Source: Blautia_A ammoniilytica (lineage in GTDB: Bacteria > Bacillota > Clostridia > Lachnospirales > Lachnospiraceae). From it: a DNA stretch of 64,000 bases. Numbering within the stretch: position 1 is the first letter of the stretch; every line of letters starts with the position of its first letter. The stretch covers positions 1 through 64,000 of the forward strand of contig NZ_JAOQJL010000007.1 in NCBI RefSeq assembly GCF_025566965.1. The letters are read 5' to 3'. The notes beneath the pieces were generated by a model, which saw only the letters and a program-made list of their open reading frames with translations, was not told the origin of the DNA and did not search any database. The translations under genes and the position numbers were made by a program. Below, piece by piece: positions 7,807 through 15,558 of this stretch.

Positions 7807-8337
7807 TCACTTCCTTTCCTTCTTTTTTACTACTTCATAATCAAAACCGGGCCGCTGGCCGCAGTAGGTGCAGATGTCCTTTTCCACCCGGCCAGGGTGG
7901 ACCCGGCGCAAATAATAAGAGCCTGTGCCGTAGAAGTTATTGGCACAGGCCGGACAAAGGCACATGATTAAATTTTTCGACGTTTCTTCAATCAATCCCA
8001 CGCTGACTGCCAGAGCGCGGTTGAGCCGGCGGATATGCTGTTCCTCCAGATGTCCGATGTACGTTTCCAGCCGTCTTTTATCAATGGTGCGGAGCTGCTC
8101 CATCAGCACCAGAGAAGGCAGCTCCAGGCCGTTCTCTGCTTTGAGAAGGTAATGAGTGGGCAGCTTGGCCTTGGCGTCCACTTTGCTGGATATGGCTGCC
8201 ACAATGACCGTGGGGCTGTGCTTGTTTCCAGTATCGTTCTGAATAATAAGGACAGGGCGATACCCTTCCTGTTCGGAGCCGATTCCCCGGCCCAGATCGG
8301 CATAGTACATATCGCCGCGCAGATATGTCTTATTCAT
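7807..8337 (-). CDS. mazF: MazF/PemK-family toxin with C-terminal zinc ribbon
   Basis: The protein has 176 residues. Residues 1-115 are a MazF/PemK fold: RGDMYYADLGRGIGSEQEG and RPVLIIQND are the hallmark first strands, and SLVLMEQLRTIDKRRL is the later core. Residues 125-176 add two CxxC pairs (CPAC and CTYC), a zinc-ribbon-like extension absent from plain MazF. MazF proteins are sequence-specific mRNA endonucleases. No adjacent antitoxin is seen; xis follows by 3 bases. The start at 8337 follows GGGAGG. A hairpin (8362-8379) lies 24 bases upstream of the start and could limit its translation. It may also act as a regulator of element excision; that is inference. Confidence 0.8.
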   Translation of the reverse strand: MNKTYLRGDMYYADLGRGIGSEQEGYRPVLIIQNDTGNKHSPTVIVAAISSKVDAKAKLPTHYLLKAENGLELPSLVLMEQLRTIDKRRLETYIGHLEEQHIRRLNRALAVSVGLIEETSKNLIMCLCPACANNFYGTGSYYLRRVHPGRVEKDICTYCGQRPGFDYEVVKKKERK

Positions 8338-8361
8338 GTCTATGACCTCCCTTTGAAATGC

Positions 8362-8379
8362 AGGCGGCAGGTGCCGCCT
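8362..8379 (-). promoter_or_regulatory. Hairpin just upstream of the mazF-like ribosome site
   Basis: AGGCGGC (8362-8368) and GCCGCCT (8373-8379) form a perfect 7-bp GC-rich stem with a 4-base loop. On the minus strand it ends about 10 bases before the ribosome site GGGAGG. It could slow or gate translation of the toxin gene. Confidence 0.4.
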
Positions 8380-8445
8380 ATGTAGAGCCGGACAGCAGAA
8401 CAGAATGAAGGCCAGGGAGAGATAAAACAATCCTCCTGTTTTCAT

Positions 8446-8897
8446 TGGCCCGTCCTGCTGTACGGCCCGTATTTCAAAGTGTTCCTATTTGTCCTCGACA
8501 CCCCGGAACACTGCGGGAAGTCATCAAACGGCTGGCGGCTCACCAGCTCCACGGGGAATCTCACCCCTCGCGTGGTTCTCACGCAACCGCCCCCATTGCC
8601 TGCGACGGATCACGGCGGCAAACCGCTTCAACGCTCGGACGTTAGGCTGGACGGGAGTATCATTGTCCCCGCTGCTGGTTATGGCCGTACCGGGAGCCGC
8701 CCGGTACTGGCAGCCTGCTGTTTCTCGCTCCTTGCCTGGAAGAACAAACCAAAGACCTACAATCTCTTTTTTCGGTGGTGTCTCGTTGTTTTCTCCCGGC
8801 AGATCACTGCGCAGCCGCTACCTGGGCTTTGGCTTTCGCCAAAGCAGCGGGAATGTGCCTGATGAATGGGTATGCAGTTTTCAAGGTGCCATGAGGC
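8446..8897 (-). ncRNA. Candidate structured non-coding RNA / long leader
   Basis: No gene is supportable in this 450-base GC-rich stretch; the plus-strand open frames are mutually overlapping and lack credible ribosome sites. Several perfect stems are present: AGTGTTCC (8478-8485) with GGAACACT (8505-8512); GCGTG (8570-8574) with CACGC (8580-8584); GTACCGGG (8687-8694) with CCCGGTAC (8700-8707); and GCTTTGGC (8826-8833) with GCCAAAGC (8838-8845). On the minus strand the last stem is capped by GAAA, a GNRA tetraloop, which favours a leftward transcript leading into the mazF-xis-int operon. I do not recognise a named RNA family. Confidence 0.4.
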
Positions 8898-8943
8898 CAT
8901 AAAAAGAACCTCTCACCCTATTTGCCGTTGGGTGAGAGGTTCT
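8898..8943 (-). terminator. Strong intrinsic terminator of the sigma-like gene
   Basis: AGAACCTCTCACCC (8905-8918) and GGGTGAGAGGTTCT (8930-8943) form a perfect 14-bp stem, followed on the minus strand by a T-rich run. It lies 14 bases beyond the sigma-like stop codon. Confidence 0.85.
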
Positions 8944-8957
8944 ATAACCGCTAAAAC

Positions 8958-9410
8958 TTATTTTTCCAGAAAAATTTTTAGCTTTTTGAGGATTTTCATT
9001 TTCCTCTTATAAACGGCGGGCTGAGAAATGCCGAGTTCCACCGCCAGCTCGCTCTCCTTGCGCTCATCAAAGAATAATGCCTGGATCAGCGCACGTTCTT
9101 CTGGGGTAAGCAGGGAAAGCGCGGTATGTAGCCTGTCCACTTCCAGCTTGTGGAGCACCACGCTCTCCACGCTTTCCTGCTCATCGGAGAATTGCCGGGC
9201 ATTTTCATCCACCAGCCGGTCCAAAGAATCTTCGCGGCTGGGGATGATCTGCACCACTTGGCCCTCCTTTCCGAGAACGAACCGCTCGGTTTTCAAATCG
9301 TTCTCAAAATAGCGCATTTTCCGGTCGCCCTGCATATAGGCCCGGTACACTTCATCCGTGACCTCGACAAATTGGCCGCGAATCCATATTCTTTTTTTAT
9401 CAGCGTCCAC
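8958..9410 (-). CDS. Sigma-70-family-like factor of the ICE
   Basis: The protein has 150 residues. The C-terminal half is a sigma region 4-like helix-turn-helix: LTPEERALIQALFFDERKES, then LAVELGISQPAVYKRKMKIL as the recognition helix. The N-terminal half carries a long acidic and helical linker but no clear region 2, so it may recruit RNA polymerase as a regulator rather than act as a full sigma factor. The start is GTG at 9410, with GGAGGG 8 bases before it. It stands alone, bounded by a strong terminator downstream and a hairpin-rich spacer upstream. Similar small sigma-like proteins are frequent regulators in Firmicutes ICEs. Confidence 0.75.
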   Translation of the reverse strand: MDADKKRIWIRGQFVEVTDEVYRAYMQGDRKMRYFENDLKTERFVLGKEGQVVQIIPSREDSLDRLVDENARQFSDEQESVESVVLHKLEVDRLHTALSLLTPEERALIQALFFDERKESELAVELGISQPAVYKRKMKILKKLKIFLEK

Positions 9411-9429
9411 GCTGTTTTCCCTCCGATCA

Positions 9430-9451
9430 GTCTGAATTGCGAGAAATTCAG
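9430..9451 (-). promoter_or_regulatory. Hairpin or operator upstream of the sigma-like gene
   Basis: TCTGAATT and AATTCAGA form an inverted repeat around a 5-base centre, about 20 bases upstream of the GTG start. It overlaps where the ribosome-site-proximal promoter would lie and could be an operator. No regulator can be assigned. Confidence 0.35.
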
Positions 9452-9500
9452 ACTGGCCGGCGGTCCCCTACAACGTGAAAATGGGGTTTCTCTATATTGA

Positions 9501-9754
9501 AAAACGCACCTGCAGAATGGGGTATTCCCCCAAACAGCAAGTGCGTTTCTTTTTAGTTCGTATAAATCATGGCATGATGGTTCAGTGCGAAGGGCATAGT
9601 ATCCCGCTGAAAAACGGGAAGTTTTTTTGACCGTACACCGTCAAGCAGGCGGCCTACGACATAGAATCATACTCGCTGCTTCTAATAAGCAGCGGTGCGA
9701 AGGATGACCAACGCATGAAATATCCCTCCAGGCCAAAACGTGGTCTGGAGGGAT
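9501..9754. terminator. Cluster of hairpins in the spacer between divergent regulators
   Basis: The 9411-9924 gap carries no gene. It contains AAACGCAC (9502-9509) with GTGCGTTT (9541-9548), flanked by T-runs on both sides, so it can end transcription in both directions. TCCCG with CGGGA (9602-9619) is followed by seven T, a rightward terminator. GCTGCTT with AAGCAGC lies at 9675-9693. A 13-of-14-pair stem begins with ATCCCTCCAG at 9722 and ends at 9754. Such stacking suggests an insulated or attenuated regulatory spacer. Confidence 0.5.
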
Positions 9755-9868
9755 GGGCATGACAAACCAACCTGCCAAAACCTCGTTTTTTTTATTGACA
9801 GGGCCAGTTATACGATCCTGGTCAGTTCACTTTTATCCGCACTATCAGTTCTCTAAAATTTGAACTGC

Positions 9869-9891
9869 TATGCCATTATAAATCTGGCATA
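9869..9891 (+). promoter_or_regulatory. Palindromic operator candidate upstream of XRE regulator
   Basis: TATGCCA (9869-9875) and TGGCATA (9885-9891) form a perfect 7-bp inverted repeat with a 9-base AT-rich centre containing TATAAA. It lies about 35 bases upstream of the regulator's GTG start. A repressor bound here would cover the promoter, so autoregulation by the XRE protein is plausible. Confidence 0.5.
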
Positions 9892-9924
9892 AATCCGTAA
9901 AATAGAAGGAGAGGTGAACTGAAA

Positions 9925-10257
9925 GTGCAGAATGAACATGAAATGCTTGGCGAGATCATCAAGAATGCCCGCATGAAAGCAGATATTACGGTCGAAGATC
10001 TGGCAGCCAAGGTCGGAGTAGGCGAGAGATTTATATATCGTATCGAGAACGAAGGCAAAAAGCCCAGCTACGACATCCTGTACAAGCTGATTCGGGAGCT
10101 GTCCATTTTACCCGATCAGATTTTCTTCCCGGAAAAGAAGATTGAGGATTCTGAAATGGAAAGCCTTGTCCGTATGCTGTATAACTGCGATGAGCGTTCT
10201 ATGCAGATCATCAAGGCGACAGTTAGAGCGGCCTTGGATAGCCAGCCCAAAGAGTGA
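9925..10257 (+). CDS. XRE-family (Cro/CI-type) transcriptional regulator
   Basis: The protein has 110 residues. Residues 8-65 form a classical helix-turn-helix: MLGEIIKNARMKADITVEDL, then VGVGERFIYRIENEGKKPS. The tail is helical and may dimerise. The start is GTG at 9925, with AGAAGGAGAGG upstream; the next in-frame ATG would cut into the first helix. It is one of the few plus-strand genes in the element and is convergent with the KTR gene, sharing a terminator. Similar small XRE regulators control ICE excision or transfer; the target is not evident beyond the palindrome in its own promoter. Confidence 0.85.
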   Translation: MQNEHEMLGEIIKNARMKADITVEDLAAKVGVGERFIYRIENEGKKPSYDILYKLIRELSILPDQIFFPEKKIEDSEMESLVRMLYNCDERSMQIIKATVRAALDSQPKE

Positions 10258-10260
10258 AAA

Positions 10261-10303
10261 AGAGCCGATGTCCGTGGGAAATTCTCACGGGTTCATCGGC
10301 TCT
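10261..10303. terminator. Bidirectional terminator between convergent genes
   Basis: AGAGCCGATG (10261-10270) pairs with CATCGGCTCT (10294-10303), and an inner CCGTG/CACGG stem extends the hairpin. It lies exactly between the stop codons of the XRE and KTR genes. Confidence 0.75.
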
Positions 10304-10307
10304 GCGT

Positions 10308-10481
10308 CTATGCGTCTGGCTCTTTGATGACAACGATGTGTAGCTGTTTCGCCTGAATCAAGCTCTTTCGTTTGCACTTCGGGCAGTAGAGAGGATAATT
10401 GATTAAAACCGTATCCTCCCTGATTCGATCACGGGTTTTATTCCCGCAGACGGGACAATAAACCCATTCTGTTTGCTGCAT
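10308..10481 (-). CDS. Cysteine-rich KTR domain protein
   Basis: The protein has 57 residues with two CxxC knuckles, CPVCGNKTRD and CPKCKRKS, a small zinc-ribbon-like fold with the KTR signature. Such proteins are common accessory genes of Tn916- and Tn1549-type elements; function is unknown, perhaps nucleic-acid binding. The start at 10481 is chosen because GGAGGTGG precedes it; an upstream in-frame ATG lies inside that ribosome site. It borders the AT-rich cargo, so it marks the last backbone gene before the insertion. Confidence 0.75.
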   Translation of the reverse strand: MQQTEWVYCPVCGNKTRDRIREDTVLINYPLYCPKCKRKSLIQAKQLHIVVIKEPDA

Positions 10482-10612
10482 GGGAACCACCTCCATTCTC
10501 TTGTTTCCAAGACATGGCTGAGGACTTGCTACTCTGCAAGCCCGTCGGCGTGTCTTTTCTATTTAATCTTCATTTTTCCTCCCATAAGTTAGCCATTAAA
10601 AATTTATCCAGG

Positions 10613-10984
10613 TTAATCTTGTTTCTGTGTTGCTGTCTCTTTCAGCCGTGAGAAACTTTCGTCGCTGATGTTGTGTTCAATCCGGCAGGCGTCGGCCTCC
10701 GCAGTCTTGGGGTCAATACCTGCGGCGATAAGCTGTTCAGTAAAAAAACAGTGACGCTCATAGATTTTCTTGGCTGTTTCTTGTCCTAAATCTGTGAGTA
10801 AAAGAAAACTGTGATCATCCATTGTAAGGAAACCACCATCTTTTAGGACAGTCATTGCCCGCCAGACGCTTGGTTTGCTAACATTTAATTGTCGAGCTAT
10901 ATCAACAGAGCGCACCTCAATTTGTTTTTTAGCTACTATTAAAACTGCCTCTAAATAGTCCTCCATAGATGATGTTAAGGGCAT
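10613..10984 (-). CDS. DtxR/MntR-family metal-dependent repressor
   Basis: The protein has 123 residues, a short DtxR-type repressor without the SH3-like third domain. The winged helix is in residues 5-65 (SMEDYLEAVLIVAKKQIEV, with QLNVSKPSVWRAM as recognition helix). The metal-binding and dimerisation part follows, with RHCFFTEQLIAAGIDPKTAE and CRIEHNISDES supplying His, Cys and Glu ligands. AAGGAGG precedes the ATG. It is the last gene of the cargo operon, 38 bases after the S-component gene. It probably senses Fe or Mn and represses the operon; an operator is not identified. Confidence 0.85.
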   Translation of the reverse strand: MPLTSSMEDYLEAVLIVAKKQIEVRSVDIARQLNVSKPSVWRAMTVLKDGGFLTMDDHSFLLLTDLGQETAKKIYERHCFFTEQLIAAGIDPKTAEADACRIEHNISDESFSRLKETATQKQD

Positions 10985-11022
10985 AATGGTACACCTCCTT
11001 CTGACACATATAATTACTTCAT

Positions 11023-11610
11023 TTACACCATACCTGCTTTTTTGAAATGCTTCTTGAGCAGTTTCTTAGCGATGAGCGCGCCAACAAAGGCGCAAATTGC
11101 AACAACGACAAGCATTATGATAGCTGTTACAGGTGATACTAACGTTTGCAAAATTCCCAAATAACTTTCGCCAAACATTCCCGCATACTGCTCAAGTGTT
11201 TGATTTGAGAAAAACAAGAAGGGAATATATGTACCACTGAATGCTGCTAAAACCATATAAATGATATAACTGAACGTAAGTGTTTTTCCATTAGTGCAAC
11301 CTGTTTTCCACGCGATCAACGCAGAAATAATGCCAGCAATAATGCAGCAAATTATCATGGGCGGATAAAATCCATAAATGCCTGTTACCGCACAAAAAAT
11401 GAACAGTGCCCACGGTTTCTTAGTCTTAGCTGCTACAAGGAAATATGTAATAGCTGCCAATAATGACCACAATGGACTTACCACTAACATCGTGTAGGGA
11501 GAAAAAGATAGGAACGCACAAATGATATAGATAACAAGTGCGCACAAAGATAAAAGAGCTGTGACGATCAAATCCTTTACTTGAAATCCTTTTTTGTTTT
11601 CGGTTTGCAT
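11023..11610 (-). CDS. ECF transporter S component, MptD/Trep_Strep type
   Basis: The protein has 195 residues and about five to six membrane segments, including TALLSLCALVIYIICAFLSF near the N-terminus and IMLVVVAICAFVGALIAKKL near the C-terminus, ending in a basic tail. The overall pattern fits the MptD/Trep_Strep group of substrate-binding S components. The start at 11610 is preferred to an upstream in-frame ATG that would overlap the EcfT gene; GAGG precedes it. With the neighbouring EcfT and fused ATPases it makes a complete dedicated ECF importer. The substrate is unknown; the metal-type repressor next door suggests a metal chelate. Confidence 0.75.
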   Translation of the reverse strand: MQTENKKGFQVKDLIVTALLSLCALVIYIICAFLSFSPYTMLVVSPLWSLLAAITYFLVAAKTKKPWALFIFCAVTGIYGFYPPMIICCIIAGIISALIAWKTGCTNGKTLTFSYIIYMVLAAFSGTYIPFLFFSNQTLEQYAGMFGESYLGILQTLVSPVTAIIMLVVVAICAFVGALIAKKLLKKHFKKAGMV

Positions 11611-11624
11611 GAAATAAATCCTCC

Positions 11625-12332
11625 TTAAAATGATATTGGTTGGAACGATGTCCATATGATAACCGCAAAAAGAGCAAGCATACCTATCAACAAAATACTA
11701 TCTCTTAAGCGGAAATCAACTAATATATAGTGAGTTTTTTCACAAGGATAGCTGATGCCTCGCGTTTCCGCTGATGCGGATAATTCTGTCGCCGTCATCA
11801 GAAGGCGCATAAGTATAGGGACTAAAAAGCCTTCGTATGTCTGCGCCGGATGACTTACTATTCTCCAAAAAGACAATCCCACGCCCCTCGTTTTCATCCC
11901 TTGTTTTATATAAAGCACATCTTGTTTCAAAGATGGAAGAAATCTCAATATGATAGCCACTGGTATCACAATTGCTTGAGGGATATGACTTGCCTGAAGC
12001 GCTGCTATCAATTCCGATATTTCCGTAGTCTGAAATAGAATATTCAAAGCAAGTGCAATAGTCAAAATTCTTAGTAAAAAGAATGTTATCACGGAAGATA
12101 AATGAATTGGAAGGACTTGCGCCAACATAAGCAGAACTATATAAACTATTGCAACTTTGATACTTGTTTTCCAAAGTCCACTTAGCAAAGCAAACAGGCA
12201 AACGACGCCAAAGAGTAACAAGCCTGTTAAGCCTCCACCCAAAGCAAACGCCAAAGCTGATGTCAATAGAATCAACAGAAGTTTTATGCGAGAATCGTAA
12301 TATACTCCATGCTTTCTCAATTTATTCACCAC
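11625..12332 (-). CDS. ECF transporter T component (EcfT/CbiQ family)
   Basis: The protein has 235 residues, with hydrophobic segments at both ends and an amphipathic central region. The coupling helices carry the Ala-Arg-Gly-type signatures GMKTRGVG and ASAETRGIS that dock to the ATPases. Its start overlaps the end of the fused ATPase gene by 11 bases, indicating translational coupling. It is clearly distinct from the host EcfT at 58359-59162. It belongs to the cargo importer and is expected in the cytoplasmic membrane. Confidence 0.85.
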   Translation of the reverse strand: MVNKLRKHGVYYDSRIKLLLILLTSALAFALGGGLTGLLLFGVVCLFALLSGLWKTSIKVAIVYIVLLMLAQVLPIHLSSVITFFLLRILTIALALNILFQTTEISELIAALQASHIPQAIVIPVAIILRFLPSLKQDVLYIKQGMKTRGVGLSFWRIVSHPAQTYEGFLVPILMRLLMTATELSASAETRGISYPCEKTHYILVDFRLRDSILLIGMLALFAVIIWTSFQPISF

Positions 12333-13818
12333 CTTCCTCCACCATAAAATTCTTTACGATTTTGAAATTGTTTTGTTCCGTCATTTGTAAATCATCTTTA
12401 ATAATCCCTTCCTTCAAAAGCAAAGCGCGCGAGGCGGTCAGGCTGATAAACTCCAGATCATGCGTAATAATAAAGACCAGCTTTCCAGCCTCACGCATAT
12501 AATTAACAGCATTGGCAACAGCGCACATATTATCCCAGTCTAACCCGCTTGTTGGTTCATCCAAAACGATGATTGGTTTTTCCGAAAGCATTGCCGCTCC
12601 TATTGTCAGTCTCTGTTTTTGACCGCCTGATAAAGCATACGGATGGCAGTCTTTGAAGTTTTCCAGATGGAGCATTTTCAAAATTTGAGACACTTTTTCA
12701 TCTATGCTTGGAATCCTTTTGTTTCCTAACCTCAATTCCTCCGTCACACTGTCTGTATAAAGCTGGTGATCTGCCTCCTGCATAACAAAGTACACATAGT
12801 CGGATAATTTTTGTTGCTTCACATTCTTTCCATCAATGTAAAACGCACCTTGGCGGCAGCGAATCAAGCCAGACAAGATTTTCCCCAATGTTGTTTTCCC
12901 GCAACCATTTTCTCCAATCAAGGCAATCGTTTCGCCTTTGTAGGCTTCTAATGAAATGTTGTGAAGAAGTTCCGGCATGGCTTTATGCGAAAAGCTCAAA
13001 TTTCTAATTTGGAGAAATACTTCCGAGCGGCAAATAGATTCTTTCCTTTCTATTTGTATTAAATCCAAATTTAACGGGCGAAGCCTTCTGTTGTGCATTT
13101 GGACAGCAGATAATTCTGCCATTTCCTCACCTGTTAATTCTTCGCAGATTTGACCATCCTCCATAATTAAAAAGCGATCTGCGAGTCCGTATAAGTAAAA
13201 CAATCTGTGTTCTGAAACAATAATCGTGTGTCCAGCGGCTTTCAAAGCAGAAAGAATCTCTCTTACCTGTAAGATTGTATGAATGTCTAAATTAGCCGAA
13301 GGCTCATCCAGAACATAAATTTGTGGATTAAGAGTAGTCGCTGCGAGAAAAGCAACTTTTTGCCTTTCTCCACTGGACAGGGCAAAAATATCTCTGTCTT
13401 TTAGGTTCTCCATATTCAGTGACTGAAAGGCGCTGTTAACACGTTTAACGATTTCTTTATGTGGAATTCCATAGTTTTCGCAGGCAAATGCAACTTCGCT
13501 GGAACTGTTTGTAGTAAAAAATTGACTGCGGGGATCTTGAAAAATTGAAGCAATCTCTTTGCCAGCCTCACCGGCGTCCGATTCTTTTATGGAACGTCCC
13601 AATACAATGACTTCGCCGGATAATCTGCCTTCAAAAAAGCGGGGAATCAAATTATTGATACACCTGGTTAATGTGGTCTTTCCACATCCGCTCTGCCCAG
13701 TAATAACAAGAAATTCTCCCGATTTTATGATAAGCTTTACATCCTTTAGACTTTCCTGAGACTGTCCTTCATACTGAAAAGAGGCATGTTCAAAAGATAT
13801 AATTGGAAATTGTTTTTT
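12322..13818 (-). CDS. Fused double ATPase of ECF-type transporter
   Basis: The protein has 498 residues and two ABC ATPase domains in one chain. The first has Walker A GQSGCGKTT and signature LSSGERQ; the second has GENGCGKTT, signature LSGGQKQ and Walker B VLDEPTSG. This equals an EcfA-EcfA' fusion. The start at 13818 is supported by GAGGTG; a longer frame would read back into the preceding ABC gene. It overlaps the EcfT gene by 11 bases. It energises the cargo importer from the cytoplasmic face. Confidence 0.9.
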   Translation of the reverse strand, partial: KKQFPIISFEHASFQYEGQSQESLKDVKLIIKSGEFLVITGQSGCGKTTLTRCINNLIPRFFEGRLSGEVIVLGRSIKESDAGEAGKEIASIFQDPRSQFFTTNSSSEVAFACENYGIPHKEIVKRVNSAFQSLNMENLKDRDIFALSSGERQKVAFLAATTLNPQIYVLDEPSANLDIHTILQVREILSALKAAGHTIIVSEHRLFYLYGLADRFLIMEDGQICEELTGEEMAELSAVQMHNRRLRPLNLDLIQIERKESICRSEVFLQIRNLSFSHKAMPELLHNISLEAYKGETIALIGENGCGKTTLGKILSGLIRCRQGAFYIDGKNVKQQKLSDYVYFVMQEADHQLYTDSVTEELRLGNKRIPSIDEKVSQILKMLHLENFKDCHPYALSGGQKQRLTIGAAMLSEKPIIVLDEPTSGLDWDNMCAVANAVNYMREAGKLVFIITHDLEFISLTASRALLLKEGIIKDDLQMTEQNNFKIVKNFMVEEGGE

Positions 13819-13832
13819 CATGGCAACACACC

Positions 13833-15557
13833 TCATAGCTTCCAACTGATGGATTTCTCCCTGCACTTCAAAAAAGTACGATAAATCCCTTCTTTTTCTG
13901 CTAATTCCTTATGGGTTCCCTTTTGAACAATATGGCCTTGATCAATGACAATAATTTGATCTGCCGTCCGAACAGTAGACAACCTGTGAGCGATAGAAAT
14001 TAGTGTTTTATTTTTCGTCAATTCAAAAATTGCGTCCAAAAGAGCTTTTTCATTTTCCGGGTCTACGCTGGATGTCGCTTCATCCAAAATAACGATGGGC
14101 GCGTCTTTCAATATCGCCCTTGCTATTGAAATTCTCTGTTTTTCTCCCCCAGACAAAGTGGAACCTGCTTCTCCTATCATTGTTTCATAGCCTTGTGGGA
14201 GCGCCTCTATAAAATCATGGCAGCGGGCCCTTTTAGCGGCCTCTACCACCTCCGCATGGGTCGCGTTAGGTTTTCCGAATTTGATGTTATTTTCAATCGT
14301 ATCATTAAACAGATACACCTTTTGGAATACCATACTTACATATGATAAAAGGCTATCACAAGTAAATTCTTTTACATCGTGTCCTCCAATTTTAACACTT
14401 CCAGAATTTACGTCCCAAAATCTTGCAATCATATTACACAAAGTTGTTTTCCCTGAACCTGACGGCCCAACGATAGCACAAGTAGAGTTCTGTGGGATTT
14501 TCAAGGTGATTCCATCTAAAACCGGACGGCTGTCATAAGCGAAAATAACATCTTTCAGTTCAATCTCATATGATTTCAGGACAATATCCTTTCCGTCTCC
14601 ATCTAAAACCGGTATATCTGAGATGAAATCCAGCCGATCCAACTGCGTAGCGAGCATTTTACTCAAAAAGGCCCCGTCATTCATCAATTCCAATTCCATG
14701 AACATTAAAAATGCACAGATGATAAATAAAAGGCAATAGGGCAATGTGATAACTCCCCACAAATAGAGCAAAGCTGACAATAAAAATAACAGGCAACTTG
14801 TAATCTTAAATACGGCTTCATACAGCTTCATAATTCCGGCAGTAGAAATTGTAACCGCTATATCGCTGCGACACTTATTTTCAAAGGCTTGATCCACTTT
14901 TCCTTTTCCTTCTTTGCCTTTTCCGAATATGCGCAGAACAGAAATGCCTTTTATGTATTCTAATGCACTTCCCACCAACAATTCCTGAGCATTTTGCATA
15001 TCTTCCGTATGCGCGCCGGCCCGCTTTTTTATCTGGCCCAGTACAAGAATTCCCGCTAAAATTCCTGTTAAAGCCAAAAACCCAATCTGCCAGCAAAATA
15101 TACCCAACATTAGCGTCATGGCAAGCGCCTGTACAAAACCTCCTACCAAAAATGTTAGTGCAAGCATACAATTCCCTTCCAGATCGGAAATTGTTGTTGT
15201 CAATACTGTTTGTACGGTGCCGAGATTATTTTCTGTAAAATAGCCCATTGGTGCCCTTTTGAGCTGATTTCCAATCTCAAGACGCTTTTCCCGGAAAATC
15301 TCATATCCAGACGCACTCATTAGCACATCGCTTAGGTACTGAAACAAAAAGCGGCCCAAAACACTAAGTGCAACAATTCCAAATGCCTGTAAAATGACAG
15401 TCTCTGTTAAGTGTTCGATATTCAACATTACCAATAGCACAGCAAAAAATACAAAGGCGGCGCAGCAGGATTTCAGAGCATTGAAGATCAGTCCGGCAAT
15501 TACACGGGGACGATATTTCCCAGATAACCGTAAAATCCTTTTTATAATTGAAAACAT
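13833..15557 (-). CDS. ABC transporter half-unit (permease + ATPase), YbtPQ/IrtAB-like
   Basis: The protein has 574 residues. Residues 1-320 hold six predicted membrane helices in the exporter fold. Residues 340-574 hold the ATPase, with Walker A GPSGSGKTT, signature LSGGEKQRIS and Walker B VILDEATSSVD followed by the H-loop IAHRLSTV. It is separated by one base from the preceding half transporter, so the two almost certainly form a heterodimer. Exporter-type heterodimers next to a DtxR repressor are known in siderophore uptake (YbtPQ, IrtAB and the equibactin locus of Streptococcus equi). Import of a siderophore-like ligand is therefore inferred; export remains possible. Confidence 0.85.
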   Translation of the reverse strand: MFSIIKRILRLSGKYRPRVIAGLIFNALKSCCAAFVFFAVLLVMLNIEHLTETVILQAFGIVALSVLGRFLFQYLSDVLMSASGYEIFREKRLEIGNQLKRAPMGYFTENNLGTVQTVLTTTISDLEGNCMLALTFLVGGFVQALAMTLMLGIFCWQIGFLALTGILAGILVLGQIKKRAGAHTEDMQNAQELLVGSALEYIKGISVLRIFGKGKEGKGKVDQAFENKCRSDIAVTISTAGIMKLYEAVFKITSCLLFLLSALLYLWGVITLPYCLLFIICAFLMFMELELMNDGAFLSKMLATQLDRLDFISDIPVLDGDGKDIVLKSYEIELKDVIFAYDSRPVLDGITLKIPQNSTCAIVGPSGSGKTTLCNMIARFWDVNSGSVKIGGHDVKEFTCDSLLSYVSMVFQKVYLFNDTIENNIKFGKPNATHAEVVEAAKRARCHDFIEALPQGYETMIGEAGSTLSGGEKQRISIARAILKDAPIVILDEATSSVDPENEKALLDAIFELTKNKTLISIAHRLSTVRTADQIIVIDQGHIVQKGTHKELAEKEGIYRTFLKCREKSISWKL

Positions 15558-15558
15558 A

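Noticed and set aside
8445..8902. Three overlapping plus-strand open frames of 66-137 codons
   Set aside because: They overlap in different frames, lack ribosome sites and show no domain. The region is better explained as structured non-coding DNA.
9411..9924. Possible CRISPR-like or repeat array in the hairpin-rich spacer
   Set aside because: The hairpins have different sequences and spacing; there is no repeated unit and no cas gene.
11740..12201. 153-codon minus-strand frame inside the cargo EcfT gene
   Set aside because: Shifted-frame shadow of EcfT with no hydrophobic pattern of its own.
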